Shown here: positions 43,303-51,527 of the stretch, piece by piece
Layout: each line of letters opens with the position of its first letter
Position numbering within the stretch: position 1 is the stretch's first letter
Assembly: GCA_943372995.1 (NCBI GenBank)
Contig: CALSAQ010000006.1
Span: forward strand, 62,001 to 126,000
Reading direction: 5' to 3'
DNA length: 64,000 bases
Origin: CAJBVG01 sp943372995
GTDB lineage: Bacteria > Bacteroidota > Bacteroidia > Sphingobacteriales > Sphingobacteriaceae
The notes under the pieces: model-generated
Told to the model about the DNA's origin: nothing
The model's database searches: none
Seen by the model: the letters and a program-made list of their open reading frames with translations, nothing else
Position numbers and translations under genes: made by a program

Positions 43303-45240
43303 TTATGAATTATTGCTTAATGGGATATGTATTGCTACTAATGTGCCATTACCAATGCTTGAATCCCATTCTACAGTACCTTTTAAGAACTCCACTCTAG
43401 TAATAATGTTTTTTAAGCCTATCCCGCTAAAATTTTCCTTATTACTGGTATCAAAACCTTTCCCATTATCTTCAATGGTAACCGTGATTTCCTTTTCATC
43501 AACATTAATCTGAATGTCTAATTGGTTAGCTCCAGAATGTTTAATCACATTATTTACGGATTCTTGAATTACTCTATACAATACCGTCTCTACATTAGAA
43601 TCTAATCTATCTTTAAGCCCATAGCTTTCTAAGCTAACTTTTAATACACTATCGTCTATTTTACTTATAAAATCCCTAACTGCAGATGCTAAACCCGAAC
43701 GCAATAAAACATTAGGCATCATATTATGTGAAATTGCTCTCACTTCTTTACATGACTCATCTACTAAATTGATTGTCTTATCGTATAGTAATTTCTTATC
43801 GTTTTGTTTAAAATCAATATCAGAACTTATGCTCGATAGATTCATTCTTACTGCCGAAAACATTTGACCTATACCATCATGTAAATCGCTTGCTATTCTT
43901 TTTCTTTCTCTCTCCTCTGCCTCAATAATTCCCTTGGTTGCTATGTCTTGTTGTTTTAATATTTCTTTTTGTAAACGCACCGACTGTTTAAATTTCATGT
44001 TATTTACAAAAAGGTAAGCGATTAGTACACTCAATACTAATAAACCTAAAGCTATCCATAAATACGTATTTCTTTTAGATAGTTCATACGCTTGTATTTT
44101 CAATAGATTTTCCTTTTTCTCTGTTTCGTATTGAATATTTAACTCATTGAGCTTTGCTTCGGTATCTCTATTGTACACACTGTCTTCTATTTTCTTTCCT
44201 TCTTTTAAATAATAAATAGCTTTATCATATTTGTTTTGTTTCTCATACAAATCAGCAAGAAGTTTATTGCATTCATTTAGATATTCTTTTGTGTTATTTT
44301 TTTTAAACAGCGCTAATGCCGCTTTATAATTATCTTCAGCTGCTTTATAGTTTCTTTGTTCGGTCTGGCATATTCCCATGTTTTTATAACATGAAGCAAT
44401 TCCTAATTCGTCGCCTAATTCTTTTCTTATGCCTAAAGATCTTTCATAGTACTCCATTGCTTTATCGTGAATACTTTTCTCATAATAAATCTGACCTATA
44501 CTATTGTATATTATTGCTAAGTCTGTTCGTTTATTTTGTTTCTCCAATATAGCTGCCGATTGTAATGCATGATTTAAAGCCAAATCAAATTGCTTTACCA
44601 ATATATAGTACTCGGTATAACTAGAATGCCCGGTAGCAAGTAATGATTTTATTTGTTTTGATTTCGCTATTTGAAAACTTTCATCTAGGTATTTTTTTGC
44701 AATTTTTAGCTTGTTTGAATTTAAATAGAGATTCGCCAAATTTCCTTTTACTAAAGCCATCATCACAGAGTCGTTTTTGCTTTCGTAAATTCTCAATGCC
44801 CTCATCATATACTCAGCAGACTCTTTGAATTTTCCTTGTTGTTTATAAATGATGGAAATATTTGAGAGGGAACCTGCTGCTTTTAAATCGAGTCCTAATT
44901 GCATCCTCAAGGCATATGCCTTTTTATGGTAGGCTAATGCTTCAGTTAACTTATTCACCCTAGTATAACAATTACCCAAATCGGAGTATGCTAATGCTAT
45001 CGCCTTTTGATTATTTAATTTTTGTGCGATTGATAAAGCCTCTTTACCATATAATAAAGCTTTTTCAAAATCCACAAAACCAAAATTATAGCACAAATCT
45101 CCATAAGCTATTAGCTTGATAGAGTCGGTGGTGTTTGATTTTACTAGCGTTTCTAAGCTATCAAGAAGCTTTTTGTCTTGTGCATTACTATTAATACTAA
45201 ATAATATTAATAGAGATAAGAATAGTTTTATAGACTTCAT
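43303..45240 (-). CDS. TPR-repeat sensor histidine kinase (NarX/HisKA_3 type)
   Basis: The 645-aa protein has a signal peptide (to ~residue 20), then about seven TPR repeats (residues ~40-350: AYSDLGNCYTRVNKLTEALAYH, NSIGQIYYEKSIHDKAMEYY). A membrane helix follows at ~392-412 (YLWIALGLLVLSVLIAYLFV), then a HisKA_3 dimerisation/phosphoacceptor helix (IASDLHDGIGQMFSAVRMNL, His ~454) and a HATPase domain (VIQESVNNVIKHSGA, DNGKGFD, GIGLKNI). Such kinases usually signal to a LuxR-type regulator, but none is adjacent. The OmpR-type regulator just upstream belongs to another kinase. Confidence 0.9.
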   Translation of the reverse strand: MKSIKLFLSLLILFSINSNAQDKKLLDSLETLVKSNTTDSIKLIAYGDLCYNFGFVDFEKALLYGKEALSIAQKLNNQKAIALAYSDLGNCYTRVNKLTEALAYHKKAYALRMQLGLDLKAAGSLSNISIIYKQQGKFKESAEYMMRALRIYESKNDSVMMALVKGNLANLYLNSNKLKIAKKYLDESFQIAKSKQIKSLLATGHSSYTEYYILVKQFDLALNHALQSAAILEKQNKRTDLAIIYNSIGQIYYEKSIHDKAMEYYERSLGIRKELGDELGIASCYKNMGICQTEQRNYKAAEDNYKAALALFKKNNTKEYLNECNKLLADLYEKQNKYDKAIYYLKEGKKIEDSVYNRDTEAKLNELNIQYETEKKENLLKIQAYELSKRNTYLWIALGLLVLSVLIAYLFVNNMKFKQSVRLQKEILKQQDIATKGIIEAEERERKRIASDLHDGIGQMFSAVRMNLSSISSDIDFKQNDKKLLYDKTINLVDESCKEVRAISHNMMPNVLLRSGLASAVRDFISKIDDSVLKVSLESYGLKDRLDSNVETVLYRVIQESVNNVIKHSGANQLDIQINVDEKEITVTIEDNGKGFDTSNKENFSGIGLKNIITRVEFLKGTVEWDSSIGNGTLVAIHIPLSNNS

Positions 45241-45308
45241 TAGTTGTAGAGCGAATCTAAAAATACTAATCTTTTAATAAAATATAAGTGGTATATCTTA
45301 AAAATGAA

Positions 45309-46004
45309 TTAAATAGAGGTATTGATATTTAATTTGAAGCCCACACTATGGAAATTTACAATCTCAATTCTGGAATCTTTAGCAAGGTATTTCCGCAATC
45401 TAGAAATAAAAACATCCATGCTTCTTCCTGCGAAGTAATCATCAGTACCCCACACTACCTTTAATATTTCCTCACGCTTAACAACATTTCCCATGTTTTC
45501 ACATAGGAGTTCCAATAATTTTGCCTCTCGTAATGTTAAGTTCTTAAACTCATCTAAATAGGTGAGCGTTTGATTCTCTACATCGAATGTATACTCAGCT
45601 ATATTGTAAATTCTATTTTTAACGCTCGTTGCAGGCTGAGTTCTTTTGATAAACACTTTGCATCTCAATACTAACTCTTCAATACTAAAAGGTTTTGTTA
45701 TGTAATCATCTGCTCCTATTGTAAACCCTTGAATTTTATCTTCTTTTAATCCTTTTGCGGTTAAAAATATCAATGGTATGTTCTCGTTCTTCTTGCGAAT
45801 TTGAGTAGCTAAATCGAAGCCATCCATTTTAGGCAACATTACATCCAATAAACACAAGTCGAAATTTATTTTTTGAAATGTTTTCAAGCCTTCCTTACCA
45901 TCTGAACAACAAAAAACCTCAAAACCGTGCTCTTCTAAGTTGTCTTTTATCACAAAACTTAAATTCTCATCATCTTCTACTAAAAGTATTTTGGCCTTAG
46001 TCAT
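45309..46004 (-). CDS. OmpR-family response regulator (RprY-like)
   Basis: In this 231-aa protein, receiver residues 4-118 have the acidic pair (Glu10, Asp11), phospho-acceptor Asp54 in LCLLDVMLPKMDG, and Lys in DDYITKPFS. The winged-helix DNA-binding domain follows (LTLREAKLLELLCENMGNVVKREEIL, SMDVFISRLRKYLAKD). It overlaps the histidine kinase gene by 8 bp and is its partner. Targets may include the divergent lipoprotein/barrel genes; this is inference. Confidence 0.94.
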   Translation of the reverse strand: MTKAKILLVEDDENLSFVIKDNLEEHGFEVFCCSDGKEGLKTFQKINFDLCLLDVMLPKMDGFDLATQIRKKNENIPLIFLTAKGLKEDKIQGFTIGADDYITKPFSIEELVLRCKVFIKRTQPATSVKNRIYNIAEYTFDVENQTLTYLDEFKNLTLREAKLLELLCENMGNVVKREEILKVVWGTDDYFAGRSMDVFISRLRKYLAKDSRIEIVNFHSVGFKLNINTSI

Positions 46005-47265
46005 GATATACTGGAATTATAATAATAAATGTAGTGCCTTTACCCAATTCGCTTTTCACCTGAACTGTACCCTTATGTAATTTTGCAATTAGCTTAACAT
46101 AATTCAACCCAATACCAAAACCTTTTACATTGTGCACATTTCCTGTTGGTACTCGATAAAATTTTTCGAAAATTTTGTCTAAATGTTTTTTATCAATCCC
46201 TATTCCATTATCCTCAAATAATATCTCCAAGTTGTTTTTTATATTCCGTGTCGAAATACTGACCTTCAAATTATCATCACTATATTTTATTGCATTCTCT
46301 ATAAGATTGCTGAATAAATTTGATAAATAAAATTTATCGCCATACACAACATCGTTCTCTGCTTTAAAATTGTAGTGAATATCGCAGCTTTTTATTGTTT
46401 GTTCTTTATAAGTAGCGCAAACATCTTCTATTAAATGGTGTAGATTTATTTGCTCTTTGTTTAATTTGATAATTCGTTCCGAATCGGCAATAGACAATAC
46501 CCTATCAATTTGTTGCTTTAGCCTATTGCTCTCCTCTATAATAATATTGGCATATTTTAGCAAACGTTGTGGTTGATCCACAATGTTTGGATTTCTTATG
46601 GTTTCGGCAGATGCACTAATAACCGAAACAGGAGTTTTTATTTCATGAGTCATGTTATTAATAAAATCTGTTTGTATTTCTGATAGTCTTTTTTGTTTAA
46701 GTATAACGAATAAACTGTAAGCAAAAAATATTAATACTATAAGTAATACAAAGCTAGAAAACAACCACAAAGTCATTCCAGTAGCAATGTCAAATCGTTG
46801 GTGAGGAAAATAAACTGTGAAATAATAATTATCTCTTTTTAATACCGGCAGAGTTCTTGGGATATTTTCTTTCGAGAAAAAATTCTCACCTTCTATATAT
46901 CCACCATAAATTAATTGCTCATTCGCACAATCAAAAATTCTATATTCGAAGCTCTGATGAATGTTTAGTTTTTCAAATTCTGTTTTAAGGTAATACTCTA
47001 ACACATCAGCATTAATTTGATCGTTAACCATTACAGCATAATAGTTGCTGCTCAATTTTACAATCGGATTGGTTGGTAGATTAGTGGCATTGTTGAATAA
47101 TAGAACTCCCTTTAACGATTGATTAAGAGCTATATATAACGATTTGTTAAATTCCTTTTCCGACTTATCAAAAGCTTGCTTAAACCAAAATACTTGTGTA
47201 ACAATAATTCCTACTATAGAAACTATTGCCAAAACCACGAATATTTTAATTGTTCTGTTTTTCAT
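45997..47265 (-). CDS. sensor histidine kinase (HisKA/HATPase, RprX-like)
   Basis: The 422-aa protein has two membrane helices (residues ~7-27 and 165-190) bounding a ~140-aa periplasmic sensor part, HisKA with FINNMTHEIKTPVSVISASAET, and HATPase_c with NLIENAIKYSDDN, DNGIGIDKKHLDKIFEKFYR and GFGIGLNYVK. It phosphorylates the adjacent OmpR-type regulator. A TAGATTTG element is 5 nt before its ATG. Confidence 0.94.
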   Translation of the reverse strand: MKNRTIKIFVVLAIVSIVGIIVTQVFWFKQAFDKSEKEFNKSLYIALNQSLKGVLLFNNATNLPTNPIVKLSSNYYAVMVNDQINADVLEYYLKTEFEKLNIHQSFEYRIFDCANEQLIYGGYIEGENFFSKENIPRTLPVLKRDNYYFTVYFPHQRFDIATGMTLWLFSSFVLLIVLIFFAYSLFVILKQKRLSEIQTDFINNMTHEIKTPVSVISASAETIRNPNIVDQPQRLLKYANIIIEESNRLKQQIDRVLSIADSERIIKLNKEQINLHHLIEDVCATYKEQTIKSCDIHYNFKAENDVVYGDKFYLSNLFSNLIENAIKYSDDNLKVSISTRNIKNNLEILFEDNGIGIDKKHLDKIFEKFYRVPTGNVHNVKGFGIGLNYVKLIAKLHKGTVQVKSELGKGTTFIIIIPVYHD

Positions 47266-47270
47266 AAAAT

Positions 47271-47278
47271 CAAATCTA
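47271..47278 (-). promoter_or_regulatory. -7 element abutting the histidine kinase start codon
   Basis: On the minus strand TAGATTTG matches TAnnTTTG and ends 5 nt before the ATG at 47265, so transcription should begin at or next to the start codon. Confidence 0.4.
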
Positions 47279-47391
47279 AGTTAATATTAGCTTAATAGAA
47301 AAGATTTGAGCACTTTAACATATCATTAACATTTAAAATCAATAGCATTTCATACTAATATTTTAGCAATAAAGCTTATTTATAAAAAAAA

Positions 47392-47422
47392 TTTGGTGTT
47401 ATAGGTAATTGTTATACTTTTA
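47392..47422 (+). promoter_or_regulatory. promoter of the lipoprotein/outer-membrane barrel operon
   Basis: TTTG (47392-47395) is followed after 19 bp by TACTTTTA (47415-47422), one base off the TAnnTTTG consensus. This leaves a 23-nt leader to the ATG at 47446. It lies in the 180-bp divergent region shared with the two-component operon. Confidence 0.55.
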
Positions 47423-47445
47423 TTAATCAATTAAAATAAAAATCT

Positions 47446-47961
47446 ATGAATAAAAACTTAAAAATTGGAATTATTGCAATTGCATGTTCATTTGGTTTAA
47501 TGGCATGTGAAAAAGACGAAGAAAATGCTAACGGAACAGTAACCAATGGCGTTGCTTACATCAAAGGTAGAGCATTGGTAAATTCTGACCTTTCTAACGA
47601 TACCAGTGAAAATGGATCGTTCATGATTACTTATGAAAAAGTACCACAAGGAACTACACTGTTTGCAAGATTCGACTCTAGGGATTTGGTGTTAAATCCA
47701 AATAACAGCATCACTTATGAGATCATTACTTTAAGCACTAAAGTTGATGCAAATGGAGAGTATTCATTCTCGGTACCGGCAAATTCTAAACAGTTCTCAG
47801 TTACAATTACTCCAGAAGATTATTTTTCGACGATTAAATTAACTGACTCAACAAGCAAAGCAAATGTAAGATGTTTCTACCCAGGTGGAAATGCATTTCC
47901 AAATTCAGTATTTAATGGAATCACTAGATACTTAGACGTTACATACAATTACAATTTATAA
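47446..47961 (+). CDS. lipoprotein of unknown function
   Basis: The 171-aa protein has a lipoprotein signal (MNKNLKIGIIAIACSFGLMAC, Cys21) followed by an acidic KDEENANG tail and a beta-rich body (VAYIKGRALVNSDLSND, EYSFSVPANSKQFSVTITPEDY). I do not assign a family; the repetitive beta strands resemble a carboxypeptidase-regulatory-like fold. It is 7 bp upstream of the beta-barrel gene and probably makes a complex with it. Confidence 0.8.
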   Translation: MNKNLKIGIIAIACSFGLMACEKDEENANGTVTNGVAYIKGRALVNSDLSNDTSENGSFMITYEKVPQGTTLFARFDSRDLVLNPNNSITYEIITLSTKVDANGEYSFSVPANSKQFSVTITPEDYFSTIKLTDSTSKANVRCFYPGGNAFPNSVFNGITRYLDVTYNYNL

Positions 47962-47968
47962 TAGTATA

Positions 47969-48832
47969 ATGAAGAAACTATTATTAATCATTTGTATTGC
48001 CTCAATAGGAATTGGAGCATACGCACAAGGTTCTACCGTGAATCTTGTTTCGAAAAAAGGAATAAAGATATTGCCTGAAAAAGGAGAGTTTTCTGTAGGT
48101 ATTTCTGCAGAGCCAATTTTAAACTTCGCAGGTGATGTAATGGCTGGTGCATCAGGTAATCAAGCTTTCACTTTTGCAAATAACTTATATTTAAGACCAG
48201 CAATTTTTGGTAAATATATGTTAACTGATCAATCGGCTGTTAGAGCAAGATTTCAGTTCGACATGACCAATAATTCTGCTGTAAATGTTGTTGCAAAAAG
48301 CTCTACTAGTCCGGATATTAATAATCCTCAATTTGTTGACGATATCACTAATGTTAGAACCTCAAACATTTTGCTTGGATTAGGTTACGAGAAAAGAAGA
48401 GGTAATTCTAGGATACAAGGAGTATATGGAGCGGAAGCAGTTATAGGTTATAGTAATATTATTGTAAACTATGATTATGGAAACGACATAGACCAAAACT
48501 TCAATGCTCCTGCAATCGCCAACCCAGGTAACTACGATGGATTTATGAGAAGACTAACTGAAGATAAACCTGGTAGAAATTTCATGGGTGGTGTAAGAGG
48601 TTTTATAGGTATTGAATTCTTCTTAGCTCCAAAAATTTCATTGGGTGGAGAATTTGGATACTCAATACTTGCTAACCATTCTCAGAACAGAACTCAAGTT
48701 AGAGAATACTGGGATTCTGGTTCTTCATCGGTAAAAGAAGTTACCATAAAATCAACAAATGCAGGTACTAGAGGAGTTACAGCGGGTATCGACAATTTAA
48801 ACGCTGCATTTAATATGTTCTTTTACTTTTAA
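47969..48832 (+). CDS. outer-membrane beta-barrel protein
   Basis: The 287-aa protein has a signal peptide (MKKLLLIICIASIGIGAYAQ) and then amphipathic strands typical of a small barrel (FSVGISAEPILNFAG, NLYLRPAIFGKYML, NILLGLGYEKRRGN, ISLGGEFGYSILA), ending in Phe (AAFNMFFYF), the barrel-assembly signal. It may be a porin- or OmpA-like surface protein. It follows the lipoprotein gene by 7 bp and ends in a terminator. Confidence 0.85.
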   Translation: MKKLLLIICIASIGIGAYAQGSTVNLVSKKGIKILPEKGEFSVGISAEPILNFAGDVMAGASGNQAFTFANNLYLRPAIFGKYMLTDQSAVRARFQFDMTNNSAVNVVAKSSTSPDINNPQFVDDITNVRTSNILLGLGYEKRRGNSRIQGVYGAEAVIGYSNIIVNYDYGNDIDQNFNAPAIANPGNYDGFMRRLTEDKPGRNFMGGVRGFIGIEFFLAPKISLGGEFGYSILANHSQNRTQVREYWDSGSSSVKEVTIKSTNAGTRGVTAGIDNLNAAFNMFFYF

Positions 48833-48851
48833 TCAAAAATATGTCATAATT

Positions 48852-48880
48852 AAAAACCAGCTAAATTAGCTGGTTTTTTT
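48852..48880 (+). terminator. intrinsic terminator of the lipoprotein/barrel operon
   Basis: AAAACCAGCTAA pairs with TTAGCTGGTTTT around a minimal loop, followed by a T-run. Confidence 0.85.
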
Positions 48881-48915
48881 GTTTTATATTAGATTAACCT
48901 ATAAAACAAAAGCTT

Positions 48916-49764
48916 ATGAAAATAAAACAACTACTGCTCGTTCTTATAATACTTTTTAGTACTAGCTATGCTGCTATTGCTAAAGATAAAAAACTTACCC
49001 AAAGCAAGGCAAACTCATCAACTAGTATTAAAACATCGTTAGTAAAATACGTGGGTATTGATTCTGCGATTTGTGGTGGAAAAATATACAATCCCAATTC
49101 TGAGACAATATTAAGTGCTGGCGTTTGTTGGAGCACAAACCCAAACCCTACAACAAGTGATTCAAAAGCCGAGAGAAGTGTTCCTAGCGACTCCTTTGTA
49201 TGTATATTAAATACACTAATGCCGAAACAAGCTTATTATGTTAAAGCTTTTGTAGTTACAAATAGTGGCACCTACTATGGACCCCAAAGAACTTTTGCCA
49301 CCGACCCAATAAAACTAGGCGCATTTGTAAAAGGAGGTCAGCTGGTATATGTATTGCAACCCGGAGATCCTGGTTATGTACCGAATGAATTTCACGGATT
49401 AGTTGGCTTATTTTTCAATAATTTAAATGACAGGTTAACTTGGTCGAACGGGATTGATACATTTATAAACGCAACGGATACCGCATTATTTACCGGGCAA
49501 ATAAATACTCAAAAAATCGTTAGTGTTTTGGGTGAAGGTTCTTATGCCGCAAAGTTCTGTTACGATTTAGTTGCTAATGGTTATTCCGACTGGTATTTGC
49601 CTTCAAAACTTGAAGCAAGAGTAGCTTCCAAAACATTTAAAAGTACTATAGCGTGGACATCAACGGAAGTTTCTAAAGCAAACGCACTACAGTTACAAGG
49701 TATAAGGTATAAAGAAAGCCCAAAGAACACTAAATTGTTTTTTTGTGCTATTAGAAAATTTTAA
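48916..49764 (+). CDS. secreted protein with FN3-like and DUF1566 (Lcl C-terminal-like) domains
   Basis: The 282-aa protein has a signal peptide (ending SYAAIAK). A beta-sandwich module at ~residues 40-130 (GVCWSTNPNPTTSD ... PKQAYYVKAFVVTNSGTYYG) is typical of Bacteroidota surface FN3-like repeats. A C-terminal domain at ~135-280 contains GYSDWYLPSKLEARVA and IAWTSTEVSKANALQL, as in DUF1566, which in Legionella collagen-like protein caps the molecule. There is no T9SS sorting domain. It is probably exported to the surface; its role is unknown. Confidence 0.75.
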   Translation: MKIKQLLLVLIILFSTSYAAIAKDKKLTQSKANSSTSIKTSLVKYVGIDSAICGGKIYNPNSETILSAGVCWSTNPNPTTSDSKAERSVPSDSFVCILNTLMPKQAYYVKAFVVTNSGTYYGPQRTFATDPIKLGAFVKGGQLVYVLQPGDPGYVPNEFHGLVGLFFNNLNDRLTWSNGIDTFINATDTALFTGQINTQKIVSVLGEGSYAAKFCYDLVANGYSDWYLPSKLEARVASKTFKSTIAWTSTEVSKANALQLQGIRYKESPKNTKLFFCAIRKF

Positions 49765-49778
49765 GCTAAGCAATAAGT

Positions 49779-51398
49779 ATGAAAAAATATATATACATGT
49801 TTGTATTTGCATGCAGTATTGCAAGTACGTTAATTAATACAAATATATTTGCTGCCAACTGTGAACCACCAAGTTCTTCAATAGATTTAGACATTAATAA
49901 TGTTCGTGCTAAATTACTTAATGGAGGCGATATGTTTTGGGATATATTTGGCAACACAAGTCCAGCTTACGAAATTCCAAAAAATTCTGGCAGACACGCT
50001 AACTTTACCTCTTCTCTTTGGCTTAGTGGTACTGATGCTGGTAATAATTTACATACTGCCGGACAAACTTATCGTCAGAGAGGTTTAGATTTTTGGCCAG
50101 GCCCATTAAATTCTATGGGTGAAATAGAAGCTATTGATTGTAATGATTGGGATGAAATATTTAGTGTATACGGCACTGAAATAAACAATGCAAAAACTGG
50201 TAAAAGTATTGCATATAACATTAGTCGTTGGCCAAGTGAAAAAGCTCCATTTTATGATAATAATTCAGATGGAATTTATGATCCTTCATTAGGTGACTAT
50301 CCCGTAATTGATATTAACCACTCATCCGTAGTTCCTGGTCAATTAGCTTATTGGGTTTTTAACGATAAAGGTAACATACATACCGCGTATCCTGGCAGTA
50401 ACCCTTTTGGAGTAGAAATTCAAGCTTTTGCTTATGCCTTTACTTCAAGTACTTCAGATGCAATCGACAACACAACTATGTTCAAGTATAAGATTACTAA
50501 TAAATCGAATACTCCTTACGCAACATTCAGGGTTGGGATTTTTAACGATTTCGACTTAGGAAATGCTAATGACGATTATGTAGGTTGCGACTTATCAACT
50601 AATAGTAATGGTAAAAAAAGGAATTTGTTTTTCGTTTATAATTCAGATAATGATGATGAAGATGGATCGTCAAGAGGATATGGTATTGCACCACCTGCAT
50701 TTGGAATAACATTCTTAAATCCCGGAAAAAGTTCAATCGGAGCTATACTTGAAATGGAGAGCCATCTGTTTTTTACAAACCAAAGTGTTGTGGGCTTAAA
50801 TGCCGACCCTCGAGATGCTTCTGAACTTGATCGATATATGAGAGGATATTGGGCCGATGGAAGCATATTAAGTTATGGAACACCTGACGGAAGAGGAGGC
50901 AGCGACTCTACTAAATTTGCATTTCCAGGAAGTACTGACCCAAATGGAAGACCCGCTTGGGTAGAAACTGGTGTGCCAGGTGACCGTAGAAGTAGCGCAT
51001 CTATCAAACCAAGAAGCTTGGCTCCTGGTGAGGTAATGGAAATAGATTTTGCTTTTGTATGGGCGCGCGATACACCTGGAACTAATTTGAGTTCATTGGA
51101 AAAACTACGCTTAAGTACGGATACAATTATTACAGAATTTCAAACTCAGTTTAATAATTTTAGTACAAATGTTCGATATCAAAAAGAAAACATTCGAATA
51201 TACCCTAACCCAAGTAGTTCATATCTAATTATCGAAGGAATGGGTATGATTAGTACCATCAAAATTTACGACACTCAAGGCAAGATGGTAAAACAAATTC
51301 TAAAACCAAGTTCATCTAAAATATCTATAGACGATTTGGCGCAAGGAACCTATTACATCAAAATAGATAACTACACACATAAATTTATTAAATTATAA
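49779..51398 (+). CDS. secreted protein with T9SS type A sorting domain
   Basis: The 539-aa protein has a signal peptide (ending NTNIFAA) and a ~430-aa body of a Bacteroidota-specific type (NNVRAKLLNGGDMFWDIFG, SLWLSGTDAGNNLHTAGQTY, DNTTMFKYKITNKSN, DFDLGNANDDYVGCD). Type A sorting follows from ~residue 465 (NIRIYPNPSSSYLII ... IKIYDTQGKMVKQ ... LAQGTYYIKIDN). Related proteins are usually annotated only as T9SS cargo. It starts 14 bp after the DUF1566-like gene, so the two may be one operon. Confidence 0.85.
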   Translation: MKKYIYMFVFACSIASTLINTNIFAANCEPPSSSIDLDINNVRAKLLNGGDMFWDIFGNTSPAYEIPKNSGRHANFTSSLWLSGTDAGNNLHTAGQTYRQRGLDFWPGPLNSMGEIEAIDCNDWDEIFSVYGTEINNAKTGKSIAYNISRWPSEKAPFYDNNSDGIYDPSLGDYPVIDINHSSVVPGQLAYWVFNDKGNIHTAYPGSNPFGVEIQAFAYAFTSSTSDAIDNTTMFKYKITNKSNTPYATFRVGIFNDFDLGNANDDYVGCDLSTNSNGKKRNLFFVYNSDNDDEDGSSRGYGIAPPAFGITFLNPGKSSIGAILEMESHLFFTNQSVVGLNADPRDASELDRYMRGYWADGSILSYGTPDGRGGSDSTKFAFPGSTDPNGRPAWVETGVPGDRRSSASIKPRSLAPGEVMEIDFAFVWARDTPGTNLSSLEKLRLSTDTIITEFQTQFNNFSTNVRYQKENIRIYPNPSSSYLIIEGMGMISTIKIYDTQGKMVKQILKPSSSKISIDDLAQGTYYIKIDNYTHKFIKL

Positions 51399-51414
51399 AT
51401 ATTACTATTTCACA

Positions 51415-51450
51415 AGAAGAGCCTCCTAGTAAATCCTAGGGGGCTCTTCT
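51415..51450 (+). terminator. intrinsic terminator of the T9SS cargo gene
   Basis: AGAAGAGCC-CCTAG pairs with CTAGG-GGCTCTTCT around TAAAT, giving a ~14-bp stem followed by TATTT. Confidence 0.8.
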
Positions 51451-51476
51451 ATTTAGTAACATTATAGCTATATATA

Positions 51477-51506
51477 TTGTAGATATAACCATAGCTATTA
51501 TTTTCG
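51477..51506 (+). promoter_or_regulatory. promoter of the M61 peptidase gene
   Basis: TTG (51477-51479) is followed after 19 bp by TATTTTCG (51499-51506), one base off TAnnTTTG. The predicted start lies near 51512. This supports the ATG at 51528 rather than the upstream TTG at 51510 as the start codon. Confidence 0.5.
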
Positions 51507-51527
51507 TCGTTGATAAAAACAAATGTT

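Noticed and set aside
43303..46004. TPR kinase and OmpR regulator as a cognate pair
   Set aside because: The regulator overlaps another kinase by 8 bp, and HisKA_3 kinases normally partner with LuxR-type regulators.
51510..51527. TTG start for the M61 peptidase
   Set aside because: It lies at or before the predicted transcription start and adds polar residues before a clean signal peptide; the ATG at 51528 is preferred.
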